The position numbers were made by a program, and so were the translations under genes. The notes beneath the pieces are model-generated. The model had not been told where the DNA came from. It did no database searches and saw nothing but the letters and a program-made list of their open reading frames with translations. 44,461 bases of DNA from an uncultured Pseudomonadota bacterium (GTDB lineage: Bacteria > Pseudomonadota > Gammaproteobacteria > Methylococcales > Methylomonadaceae). The stretch covers positions 1 to 44,461 of the forward strand of contig CAINHO010000046.1 in assembly GCA_903848935.1 (NCBI GenBank), read 5' to 3'. Numbering within the stretch: position 1 is the first letter of the stretch; each line of letters starts with the position of its first letter. Shown here in pieces: positions 1-8,109 of this stretch.

Positions 1-1
1 C

Positions 2-342
2 ACAAATGCTATTGGCGCATTGCTCAATGGAGCAATACTGACCATTTCTTTGTTTTCTTTCAACGTCAATTCTGACGTTTTCTATGCTTGGATGACGCAA
101 GATTTGTTACCAAAAGTACCTGTAGGCAGTGTCATTGTTATAGATAATGCTTCGTTTCATAAACGTGAGGACATTATTCAACACACAGGTTGTATTGCAG
201 ACAACTACCGCCTTACTCGCCCGATTTCAACCCGATTGAACACACTTGGGCGCAACTAAAATCTATTCGGAATACGATGAAATGTTCTATTGATGAACTT
301 TTTTCTTGCTCCATTATTGGTCATCTTTTTATAGCGCGTTAG
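2..342 (+). pseudogene. IS630-type transposase, 3' fragment, frameshifted
   Basis: The C-terminal part of a DDE transposase enters from the window edge. The first frame is open from base 2 and includes IDNASFHKR, the second catalytic Asp block of IS630/Tc1-like transposases. Near base 196-205 the homology moves to another frame, which reads LPPYSPDFNPIEHTWAQL, the block carrying the third catalytic acid, and stops at TAG 340-342. Neither frame alone holds both blocks, so the copy is interrupted by an indel. Some IS630 elements use programmed frameshifting, but that usually separates the N-terminal half from the catalytic half, not the last two catalytic blocks. Terminal inverted repeats were not recognised in 343-410. 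The element marks the left edge of the accessory region. Confidence 0.85.
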
Positions 343-410
343 CTATATTTTGATTCCGCAGAACATAAACGAATTTGGGATAAATATCCTGGAGGTTAGA
401 AACATCAAGA

Positions 411-1092
411 TTATAGTACCTTATCATCAACCAATAATTTCATCACAAGGGCTAATTTCACTCTTTTATCGGAATTATGGAATTTATCGCCTAGCTCATT
501 GAAAAATTTATCTGCCTTGTGTTGCGCTTCAGCGTCAATGTAAGCGGGAATAAGATGATTCACTTCGCCTTGGGCTTCATTGATTACTCGAATCACTGTT
601 ACTTTCGTATCGGAACCTTCTTTAACTTTGCGCTGATGTGCGTGCAACTCCAGTAAATCTTTCAATCTTTCGCCAAAATCGACTAAACGATAACTGGCTT
701 CAGTTTCATTTTCTTTTCGCCATTTTGATGGGGGTACTTTACCTAAAAAGGCGGCACACGATTCTAACCAAGCATCATCGCTTTCTTTGTTATTCTGCAA
801 GCGGGTAATAAATGCTTGTAACCCTTGCGAATCACGAGTGTATTTTTCTAAATCCGAATATTGACGACAATGTTCACGCAACGCTGATAAATCTAGTGTA
901 GTTTCAAAACCTAATGCCTCGCAAAGCAATTGTTTAAAGCGTTTCAGTAATTCTGAATACGCATTTTCGAGTGTTTTTAAATGCTGAACGAATGTTTGTA
1001 AAAAACCATCAACATTTTCGAGCGTTTCAAAACCACACGCTTGTGGCAAAATTTCAAAAAGTAATTTCACAGGGCTTTGCGTTTGTGAAAAC
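411..1092 (-). pseudogene. C-terminal fragment of a large protein, fused to a TnpB remnant
   Basis: An open frame of about 220 codons that is mostly helical and charged and ends at a stop at 411. It has no start of its own: the frame continues upstream without a stop into the zinc-finger end of the TnpB remnant, so the first residues after that finger (about SPVKLLFEILPQACGF) mark a recombination junction near 1085-1094. The style of the tail, with repeated leucine-rich helices, resembles the ends of large phage-exclusion ATPases, and broken BREX genes lie 3 kb away. That family link is an inference and no diagnostic motif is visible. It could equally be the tail of an unrelated large protein. 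Confidence 0.5.
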
Positions 1093-1584
1093 GTTAATTT
1101 TTCGTTTTTCCAACCACAACATGAACAGGTTTTAGAGCTTGCAAACCATCTATCTACTTTGACAATTTCTTTGCCGTACCACCAGTTTCACTTTGCCGAT
1201 TTTTTCAAGTTGAATGGTGTTTTCACGCAAAATAAATTTTTGATTCGGCAAGCGATAACTTTGATTGGAATCGCGATTTTTAAAGGACGGTCTGCCGATT
1301 TTCTTTTTGCGTGATTTTGAAAAATAGTTTTTCTTAAACGTTTTAAAATCCATTTCTTTTTGTTGCAATGCCGCCGCGCTGACTTCGCTCATCCACTCGT
1401 ATTTTTGTTTGAGTTGGGTTGATGTTAGCGATTGCTGTTGCTCAGTCTGATTTTTATCAAATTTATTGAATATTTTGACGTTATGATTCCACACCACGCG
1501 CACACAACCGAATGTTTTATTTAACAAAACCGTCTGTTGCTTAGTCGGATAAATCCGATATTTAAACGCTTTGAGTATCGTCAT
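1092..1584 (-). pseudogene. tnpB: IS200/IS605-type TnpB with internal deletion
   Basis: The N-terminal part begins at 1584 with KAFKYRIYPTKQQ and FGCVRVVWNHNV, the typical opening of the RNA-guided nuclease TnpB (OrfB). It reads to KIGKVKLVV near 1183. The next bases, in another frame, encode WYGKEIVKVDRWFASSKTC followed by SCCGWKNEKL, the start of the C-terminal zinc ribbon. Most of the RuvC nuclease domain, on the order of 200 residues in the family, is therefore missing, and the join sits in a short GGTGG/TGG overlap at about 1177-1184. The zinc ribbon is cut again after KNEKLT, where another gene's tail takes over. No TnpA or recognisable element ends were seen. The gene cannot encode an active nuclease. 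Confidence 0.85.
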
Positions 1585-1646
1585 TTTTTAGTTGTTTATT
1601 CAGTTTGGTTTGGTGTTTGCTTCGATTTCTTTATAAATTTGGCGCG

Positions 1647-1985
1647 TTACAATTTTGATAATTCCAGACGTATTTTTAACTCGATTTCATCCCAAGTTTT
1701 TTGCAAATCAAAAACTCCAATTTCTTCTTCGTTACCTAAAATCCAAGACGCAATATCATGTTCTACTGATTTATCAAGGTTAGGAAATTTCTCCGTTAAA
1801 ACATCGAGCATACTTGCGTAAAAAGTGTCCATGATTACACGATGTTGAAATTCGTCGTCATCCAAATAGTTATTTTTTAGCCTAATTATTTCATCATGTA
1901 AAAATTCATCCGCTTATTTTTCAATCAAACGAGCATCAACAAGATTGATGTTTTCCAAAATTTTTGTAATTTCTTCGTTAGTCAT
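1647..1985 (-). pseudogene. small hypothetical gene with in-frame TAA
   Basis: I do not recognise this acidic protein of about 112 codons. The open part (residues 25 on) is preceded in the same frame by an ATG at 1985 and MTNEEITKILENINLVDARL, interrupted only by a TAA at 1914-1916. A single C-to-T change from CAA would explain the stop, and the frame on either side is otherwise clean. If the stop is real, translation could still restart at internal codons, but no good ribosome site is visible. It is divergent from the HNH gene, with about 32 bp between the starts. The function is unknown. Confidence 0.5.
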
Positions 1986-2017
1986 AAATTTTATTTTCAA
2001 TTTGATATAAAGGCGCA

Positions 2018-2368
2018 ATGATACACAATCATTGCGTCAACAACTTAGCTGTCGGTAACAGAATGTCTAAAATTTATGATTTTTTAAACATCAGAGTCTA
2101 CCGTGTTTCATCTGCATGGAAAAAGAACAGAAAACGCCGCCTTAATTACGATGCGGGAAAATGTCAGGGAATGATTGTAAAAAATGGAGAATTAACTCGA
2201 TGCCTCAACACAATTGATATTCAAGTTCATCATAAAAGTTATGAACGTTTGGGCTATGAATTTATGGAAGATATGATTGTTTTATGTCGAAGTTGCCACC
2301 GCGTAGAACACAACCGACTAAACAAACAAGATAAACGGCAATTATCAATAGATTTCCAGGAGGAATAA
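2018..2368 (+). CDS. HNH endonuclease-like small protein
   Basis: A protein of 116 residues, or 101 if it starts at the inner ATG at 2063. The centre carries IQVHHKSYERLGYE followed by LCRSCHRVEH, the beta-beta-alpha metal fold of HNH nucleases, with cysteines on both sides (CQG, RCLN, CRSC) that could form a zinc knuckle. The first ATG has AAAGG just upstream, which favours 2018, while the second has no clear site. The stop overlaps the next start by one base (TAATG), with AGGAGG in between, so the two genes are translationally coupled. HNH proteins of this size act in restriction, homing or phage functions; the sequence does not tell which. Confidence 0.7.
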   Translation: MIHNHCVNNLAVGNRMSKIYDFLNIRVYRVSSAWKKNRKRRLNYDAGKCQGMIVKNGELTRCLNTIDIQVHHKSYERLGYEFMEDMIVLCRSCHRVEHNRLNKQDKRQLSIDFQEE

Positions 2369-2823
2369 TGTCTAAATTTTACGAAATCGAACCAACGTTG
2401 GAAAATTATTGGCGTTCAATTATTTTGTTTGGTCGCAATGTCGCGTCTTACAAATTCGCGTTAGCAAAATCTTTGTACGATTTGATAGATAGTGGTGAAA
2501 AGGTCATCACTTTGGACAAATTAGCCGTTCCATTTTCTAAGCATATCGCAGAACATTTGATTATTTGTGACAAACAAGGCACATCTGCAAACAGCCAGTT
2601 TTTAAACGCTTGTCGAGATTTCAACGCTCAAAAAATCACAAATAATGAATTGATAAAATTAACGGTTCAACTTGGATTCAATAACGTAATTGATGCTTTT
2701 CACAACGTACACGAACAAGAAGTGCCACAACGTTTTTTACAAGATGCTTACAACTGCTCAACAACTTATTACGGAATGTTGCAAAAATGGCAACCAAAAC
2801 AACAAGGCGATTCTATTTTTTGA
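2368..2823 (+). pseudogene. N-terminal part of an endonuclease-type protein, probably truncated
   Basis: The start has a strong AGGAGG at 2358-2363 and overlaps the HNH stop. The sequence opens FYEIEPTLENYWRSIILFGR and continues through NVASYKFALAKSL, ICDKQGTSANSQFL and GFNNVIDAFHNVHEQEVPQRF. From memory of the family, this is the N-terminal domain of larger HNH-type endonucleases of about 300-400 residues. Here the frame ends after 151 residues with an unrelated tail (GMLQKWQPKQQGDSIF) and runs 11 bp into the convergent methyltransferase gene. No HNH motif is present in it. It is read as a 3'-truncated gene; a short stand-alone version working with the upstream HNH protein cannot be excluded. 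Confidence 0.5.
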
Positions 2824-3400
2824 TTACAAAGTTATGCCAAGTTAAACCGCGTTTTTGTTCAATTTCGCTTTCATGCAATAAAATTTCACAGCCATTTTTT
2901 TCAAACAATTCTTTGAATGATTCAACGCTGATTGCTTCGTAAAGTTTGCCGTTTTCGCGTTTGTCTTTTTCATTTGTGCCACGAATTGAAATAATCAAAC
3001 GCCCGTCTTTTCTCAATAATTCTACAAGTCTAAAACAAGCGGCTTCAATTGCGATTTTATCTAAGTGCATTAAAACCGCAGAACAAAGAATGTTTTGAAA
3101 TTCTGAATTTTCAAAACTTGCCAATGTTGGCAAATAATCCAATTGAAAATCTAAAGCGGGATAAAGTTGTCGCGCTTGTTTTAGCATTCCTTCTGAAGCA
3201 TCAACGCCAACAACTGAAAAGCCATGATTGTTTAAAAAATTTGTATCGCGTCCAATTCCACAACCAATATCAGCAGTTGATTTGCCTTTTATAAAATACT
3301 GGTCGATGAGTTCATAAATCCGATGTGGTGTTAATGAAGCGTGCAATTTAGCTATTTCTTTGGCTTCTTGGTTGTAACTCTCTATGGTTATTTTGTCCAA
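2813..3400 (-). CDS. class I SAM-dependent methyltransferase
   Basis: A protein of 195 residues with a Rossmann methyltransferase fold. Motif I is STADIGCGIGRDTNFL (residues about 41-56), motif II ends in VVGVDASEGML, and the fourth strand region contains ILCSAVLMHL. The C-terminal half (LRKDGRLIISIRG, then a KLYEAISVESFKELFE block) fits small-molecule methyltransferases of the UbiE/SmtA style more than DNA methylases, because no DPPY/NPPY motif is visible. The substrate is unknown. It is convergent with the truncated endonuclease ORF and lies in an accessory region, so it may have arrived with it. The gene appears intact. Confidence 0.8.
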   Translation of the reverse strand: MDKITIESYNQEAKEIAKLHASLTPHRIYELIDQYFIKGKSTADIGCGIGRDTNFLNNHGFSVVGVDASEGMLKQARQLYPALDFQLDYLPTLASFENSEFQNILCSAVLMHLDKIAIEAACFRLVELLRKDGRLIISIRGTNEKDKRENGKLYEAISVESFKELFEKNGCEILLHESEIEQKRGLTWHNFVIKK

Positions 3401-3471
3401 AACTATGCCTGTTAAAGTTTAATTATTCGCAATTCTAAAACATTTCATAAAACGATGTTCACAGGTTTTTG

Positions 3472-3479
3472 GTATATAC
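3472..3479. promoter_or_regulatory. candidate VapB operator (GTATATAC palindrome)
   Basis: A perfect 8-bp palindrome, GTATATAC, lies 30 bp upstream of vapB and overlaps a TATACT sequence that could serve as a -10 box. VapB antitoxins autoregulate through short TATAC-type inverted repeats, so this is a reasonable operator, but it is assigned by position and pattern only. Confidence 0.4.
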
Positions 3480-3508
3480 TTTCAAAATATATTTTTGGAG
3501 AAAATACC

Positions 3509-3754
3509 ATGAGCATGACAACGGCAAAACTTTTTCAAAATGGCAAATCACAAGCTGTCCGTTTGCCAAAACAATTTAGATTTCAAGGTAATGAAGTCAA
3601 AATTTCAAAACAAGGCAACAAGATTATTTTAGAACCGATAGAAAATTCATGGGAAAAATGGTTTTCTTCGATGGATAAATTTTCAGACGACTTCATGGAC
3701 GGTGAACGTGAACAACCTAAAACACAAGAACGCGATTGGAGTGCGTTTGAATGA
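3509..3754 (+). CDS. vapB: VapB-type antitoxin
   Basis: A protein of 81 residues. Residues 4-40 carry the AbrB/SpoVT swapped-hairpin DNA-binding pattern of VapB (TTAKLFQNGKSQAVRLPKQF). The C-terminal half is acidic and ends in EQPKTQERDWSAFE, a typical toxin-binding tail with Trp and Phe. The start at 3509 is chosen over an upstream frame extension because GGAG lies 8 bp before it. The stop overlaps the vapC start by four bases (ATGA), the usual coupled arrangement of this toxin-antitoxin family. Expected to bind its own promoter with VapC. It looks intact and is the best-preserved system in the left 10 kb. Confidence 0.9.
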   Translation: MSMTTAKLFQNGKSQAVRLPKQFRFQGNEVKISKQGNKIILEPIENSWEKWFSSMDKFSDDFMDGEREQPKTQERDWSAFE

Positions 3755-4155
3755 CCAACTATTTACTTGATACCAACATCTGTATTTATCTGATTAAAAA
3801 ACGTCCACCCGAAGTTTTTGAACGCTTTCAACAAATCCAAATGAAACAGCTTCATATTCCAACTATTGTGTTATTTGAACTTTATTACGGTATTGAAAAA
3901 AATAATTCTCAGCGGCGTAATTTGGCGGCGTTAGAACAATTTACCGCACCGTTAAGCGTTGTAGATTTTACGATTGAGGCAGCAAAAAAAGCGGCAAAAA
4001 TTCGTAATAATTTGGAAAAAATGGGCAAGCCAATCGGCGCGTATGATGTTCAAATAGCTGCTATTGCGTTGGCGTTAAATATGACATTATTGACCAATAA
4101 CACTCGTGAATTTGAACACATTGAAGGTTTGAAAATCGAAAATTGGGTGAATTGA
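3751..4155 (+). CDS. vapC: VapC-type PIN-domain ribonuclease toxin
   Basis: A protein of 134 residues with a PIN fold. The opening YLLDTNICIYL gives the first catalytic Asp, a mid-protein VLFELYYGIE supplies the Glu, and GAYDVQIAAIAL plus TLLTNNTREFEHI give the later acidic residues and the conserved C-terminal block. The residue set is complete, so the toxin should be active. VapC enzymes cut tRNAs or rRNA when the antitoxin is degraded. The stop TGA overlaps the ATG of the cysteine desulfurase stub by one base, an unusual downstream partner. Confidence 0.92.
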   Translation: MTNYLLDTNICIYLIKKRPPEVFERFQQIQMKQLHIPTIVLFELYYGIEKNNSQRRNLAALEQFTAPLSVVDFTIEAAKKAAKIRNNLEKMGKPIGAYDVQIAAIALALNMTLLTNNTREFEHIEGLKIENWVN

Positions 4156-4318
4156 TGCACAAAAAAATTTACCTCGATTACGCCGCTACTACACCACCTG
4201 CGCCTGAAGTTATCGCAGTAATGGTCGAATCGCTAAATAATACTTTCGCAAATCCCGCTTCAACGCAGCATTCTTTGGGTGAACAAGCGAATCAACAAAT
4301 CGAAATGGCGCGTGAAAA
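4155..4318 (+). pseudogene. 5' stub of a NifS/IscS-type cysteine desulfurase
   Basis: The first 55 codons of a PLP-dependent cysteine desulfurase: KKIYLDYAATTPPAPEVI, then NPASTQHSLGEQANQQ. Full members run to about 380-400 residues, with the catalytic Lys and Cys far downstream, so this stub cannot work. After about base 4318 the sequence becomes the antisense of brxL, which marks a rearrangement junction. The ATG overlaps the vapC stop, so the stub is probably transcribed. Cysteine desulfurases (DndA/IscS) partner DndC-like PAPS-reductase-fold proteins in DNA sulfur modification, and a relative of DndC (brxP) is nearby; a former link is possible but unproven. Confidence 0.85.
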
Positions 4319-4319
4319 A

Positions 4320-5269
4320 TCGCCATCAAACCGCATTCACTGGTAATTTTGTCACCACCGATTGTGTAATGCCCCGATTCTAAATAGTCTTTAAATTTTG
4401 CGTGAATATCATCAACGCCTTTAAAACTAATCGATTGCCCTTCGTCCAAAACTAACACATCGTTTTTAGCCAATAATCCAACCGCTTTGGTATTTAAATT
4501 TTTAAAGAATTGCGCGGGGGTTAAACCACCGCCACTATTCAAATAAACGTGACGACTTAAATTCGAATAAATAAAAGATTTCCCTGTGCCTTTCGGTGCA
4601 AGTTCCATCATGTTTAAATTATTTTGCACCAGCGGCAACAATCTTAAAATCAGATTATTTTGCTCTGCTTCCGAATAAGCAAAAGGTTCATAACCCATTG
4701 CGCGTAAAATAAACGCAATCCATTCACGAGTTGTAAATTGTTCACGCGCCGCAATTAACTGTTTTAAATTCACTTTTCCTGATTGCATGGGATGAAATTC
4801 AATCAATTCAATCACGTTTGTCTTGCCTTCAAGTCGTACAATTAACCGTCCCGCGCCCCATTGTCCACCTTCAAGTAATGATTCGTTATTGCCTAAAACA
4901 TCATGTGTGACGCTAGCGGCAGTTTCGTCCAAACAAGGAATTGAAACTCGTTGTTTGTTATTTTTAATGTCAATACTGACTTCAAACTTATCCAAAATAA
5001 CTAATGTTTCACCACGTTGTAATTGGCGTTTAAGTTTGTCTTTTTCCGTTTTTGTCGGTAAATGTTTGCTCATAAAACCTGTAATAGCTTGATAAATCGC
5101 TTCATCAGACGTTTCTGATTCTTGAAATCGTGAAATCAATCACTCTTCAACAAAACTTGAAATAGCACGCACGATTTTCACGAATTTTTAAACGTCGCAC
5201 CAAGGCTTTATCAATGACTAAATCACTGAATAATAAATGGATTCTTTCGTCTAATTCTTGACCGTTCAA
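4320..5269 (-). pseudogene. brxL: BREX Lon-like protein BrxL, broken and 3'-truncated
   Basis: The N-terminal piece starts at TTG 5269 with GAGGGG five bases upstream, overlapping the end of the upstream gene, and reads NGQELDERIHLLFSDLVIDK. A 4-bp tandem duplication (5165-5172) shifts the frame; removing it gives ENRAISSFVEE, then an in-frame TGA (5140-5142) where Trp fits, then LISRFQ. The long remaining frame has the BrxL core: EGGQWGAGRL, the Walker A MELAPKGTGKSFIYSNLSRH, and the Walker B VLVLDEGQSISF. It is cut at about 4320 just after DKITSECGL by the cysteine desulfurase stub, so the end of the ATPase and the Lon-like protease domain are gone. At least three lesions make it non-functional. 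Confidence 0.85.
5165..5172. repeat. 4-bp tandem duplication (GCAC x2) that shifts the brxL frame
   Basis: GCACGCAC on the plus strand reads GTGCGTGC in brxL. Deleting one GTGC unit rejoins the two BrxL reading frames exactly at the conserved segment before VEEWLIS, so this is the frameshift mutation itself. Confidence 0.75.
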
Positions 5270-6344
5270 AACATCCCCTCAAAACGTTGTGCGCTCACAT
5301 CTTTTTCTAAAAGTACGGGAGGAAAATCAATTGCAATGGTTTTTAAAATAGTTTCGTTTGCCTTCACTCTTGAAACAGAATCTGAAACGTAATCAAAATA
5401 CAAAATTGCTTTTTGACTACCAAATGTTGCAATTTTTTGTACAAGTTCTTCACTTATAAGCGTTGAATTCGCGTCTAACGTGTCGCTTAATTCTGTCCAT
5501 AATGCAGACCAATCAACAATGACTAAATCGGCTAAAACGTTGGCGGATATTTCACCTGAAAGAATTTTGTGTTTCACGCTGTGCAAAACAGCAATAAATT
5601 TTTCGATTAACACGCCAGCTTGATTTTCAAGTAACGTTAATCAAGTAACGTTAATCTAGGCAAGGGTAATAATGATGCTGGAACTTCTAACGGCGGGAAT
5701 GCGAGGTCTAACGCATAACGACTGGCAAATTGTCGCAAATAAAATAAATGCTGTTGATAAGTGAATCGTTCAACAAACGTGGCTAAATCAACATTTTTTA
5801 ACATTTGAAGTAACAACATTCCATTTTCACGTTCAACATCTAAATCAAATTCAAGATGATTTAAAACATAATTTTGAATGGTTTTATCGTCAAGCAACAT
5901 TGAAAATGCGCTGGTTTGTTGACTTAACGCTTGAATAAATTCACCAAAATCATTTCCTGAAATTAGATTTAAATGGCAAGCCGCTAATAAATTTTTTTCA
6001 AATGAATTAAATCGAGGTTCAAATGACGGCGACTTTAACAAATTCAGCGAAACAATCTGCTCATTCGATAACCAATCTGGTAAAGCCATTTTCAATTTTT
6101 CGGCGAGTAATAAACGCGGAATTTTGTGCCTTGTTGGCAAAACATTTTCCCAACCTTCAAAATCGCGAAAACGTTGGTAAAGCACTTCACTGGTTAAGCG
6201 GATTCTTAATAATTCTGATGACTGTTCGCGCAAATGTTGAAAAATGCGTTGCGTTTGTAACATGACATCTTCTTCATTGGCTTGCACTTCAATTGCAGCT
6301 TCATCGTCAATATGAAAATAATCCAAAATAAATTGCACACTCAT
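5266..6344 (-). pseudogene. PglZ-position gene of the BREX operon, frameshifted
   Basis: Two open frames (6344-5637 and 5613-5266) join perfectly if one unit of a 14-bp tandem duplication is removed, giving RLTLLENQAGVLIEKFIAVL across the break. The result is about 350 residues, mostly helical (for example NSFEKNLLAACHLNLISGND), with VLADLVIVDWSALW near the end. The position, between the brxC-like gene and brxL, is that of pglZ in type 4 BREX. However, the alkaline-phosphatase-like PglZ domain with its conserved Asp residues is not recognisable and the family is normally about twice as long, so an internal deletion is likely. The name rests mainly on gene order. The end overlaps the brxL start. 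Confidence 0.5.
5627..5654. repeat. 14-bp tandem duplication that breaks the pglZ-position gene
   Basis: The 14-mer TCAAGTAACGTTAA occurs twice head to tail (5627-5640 and 5641-5654). Both copies are identical. It introduces a TAA and a frameshift; with one copy the coding frame is continuous. The perfect identity suggests a recent slippage or end-joining event. Confidence 0.9.
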
Positions 6345-6350
6345 AATGGA

Positions 6351-8109
6351 TTACTCGTAATCTGACAATAATTGTTGAAGCGTGTTTTTAATCTCGTCGT
6401 TCGATAATTTTGAAGAGGTAATGTGTTGACGTAATTGAATAATCAATGTGTCTACCGTCAAAATATCGGGTTGTAATTCTAAGATTGGAAGTTGCGTGTG
6501 ATGCTCAATTAAACTTTCTAATTTCCCTTGGCATTGACCAATTTCTTTTTCACTGCATTCTTCAAACGGTTTGTTGAGCATCGCCAAAGTAACGTGCTTC
6601 ACATCAATTTCATTTACATCGAGATGTTACTCAAAAATCTGTGCGACTGCCTTGGCTTGGGGTGTGGCGGATCCATGATTTAAACGCGCCACAAGTTGCG
6701 CTTTTTCTTCAATATTTTTCGGAATAACCTTTTGCAGAGTTTGTTTAATATCGTGGCGATTTACGTTTTCGACACGTTCAAAATCATTGAATAATTCATG
6801 TAACGCTTGTTCGTTTGAATCGTTGCCGATTAAATCGAGTAATTTATCGGCGATTTCTTGAGGCGATTTGGCAATGGCGTGAAAAAATTTCACCAATTCT
6901 TTCGTTTTATCGAGCAGTTGACTGGTAACAAAGCGGCGTAAATGATTTGCCGATTCTATCGCGTATTCTTCGGAAGATTTACCAGCAGAATTGACCAGTT
7001 TGAAATACTTGCCCACTAAAATCAGAGCGTTCAATTGTTTATTACTAAAATCAAATACCCGAATAGTGATTTTGCTGCCCTTTTCAAAGGCATTATTTAG
7101 ATTTGTAGCAAAATCTGTTTCATTACCTGTCGAGCCAAAACGCAATTGTTTTACTTTGTCACGAATCGCAATAGCGGCAAAAATTGCTAAATTACAACTC
7201 GGAATACCATAAGGTGGTGAAATTAACTCATCACGCAATTTACTAATAAGGTAAGGATTTTCACGTTTACGCACCAACGTGTCACGCATCAACGTTAATA
7301 CGTCTTTCAGTTTTCCGTCTGTTTCTTCAATGGATTTAATGGGATGCCGCTGAATAAATAAATCATTCGCGCCTAAAATTCCATCAATTAACGCAGAAGG
7401 TTCGCTAGTTTCTTTGTCTTCACCAAGTAAATCTGTTTGATAGGTAGGATTCGTTTCAAATTCCAAAATGCAATCGACAATTTTTTGAACTTTGCGACTG
7501 CCTGTATATTTTTCGTCGTTCAATTCATTCATGTTATTGGCACGAATCGGAATTTCATTGGGATAGACTTCATTTATTTGCTTTGCCAACAAATTTTTAA
7601 ACTCATTCCAGCTTTTACAATTCAACGCTTGTGCTGTGCCTGCTTGCCATAATTCACTTTTGCCGCTGGTTAAGCCATCACGTCCGTAAAAAATCTTAAA
7701 CAAGTTTAATAAATCTTGTCTTGTCCGTTCAAGTTTGGCTTGAAGTTGGCGACGTAAATCGTCAGTCGCGGTTTTTTCTTTAAGCAACAATTCAATCGAA
7801 AGATAACGACACAATAAACCCTCTGTGTTGAATTCAGTGCCTTCATAACTTACTGATTCAGCGCGAATGCCATTGGTCGGAATCCAAAAATAAACGTTGG
7901 CTGGCGCAGTTTCTTGAATACGCGCTTTGACTTAAGCAACGTCATCGTGGTCTTTGGCTAAAACTAAAACCAATTTGCCACTGATGAGCGGATTATCAAG
8001 TTTTAATGTGTTGACAATTGGCGGCGTGAGCAATTCAACGTCATAAGAACGCACGATGCCACACGCAGAAGGCTCTAATTGATGTCGGCAACAAATCGTC
8101 ACACATTGC
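6351..8109 (-). pseudogene. brxC: C-terminal part of a BrxC-like BREX ATPase gene, with two in-frame TAA
   Basis: One frame runs from about 8109 to the stop at 6351 and is interrupted only by TAA at 7932-7934 and 6627-6629. It starts QLEPSACGIVRSYDVELL, continues GKLVLVLAKDHDDVA, stop, VKARIQETAPANVYFWIPTN, then a long helical domain. It ends with a short domain (VKHVTLAMLNKPFEE...) like the BrxC tail. Both stops sit where CAA would fit. The N-terminal P-loop ATPase domain expected in BrxC is absent, and a DUF4007-like gene lies directly upstream instead, with a frame change near 8070-8109. BrxC-type proteins are the large ATPases of BREX and bind the modification machinery. The identification rests on operon position and overall sequence style. 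Confidence 0.6.

Noticed and set aside
1-342. Programmed frameshifting in the IS630 transposase
   Set aside because: The shift lies between the second and third catalytic blocks and no slippery heptamer is evident, so a disabling indel is more likely.
7437-7652. Plus-strand ORFs within the BREX region
   Set aside because: They are antisense shadows of the brxC-like frame and show no family features.
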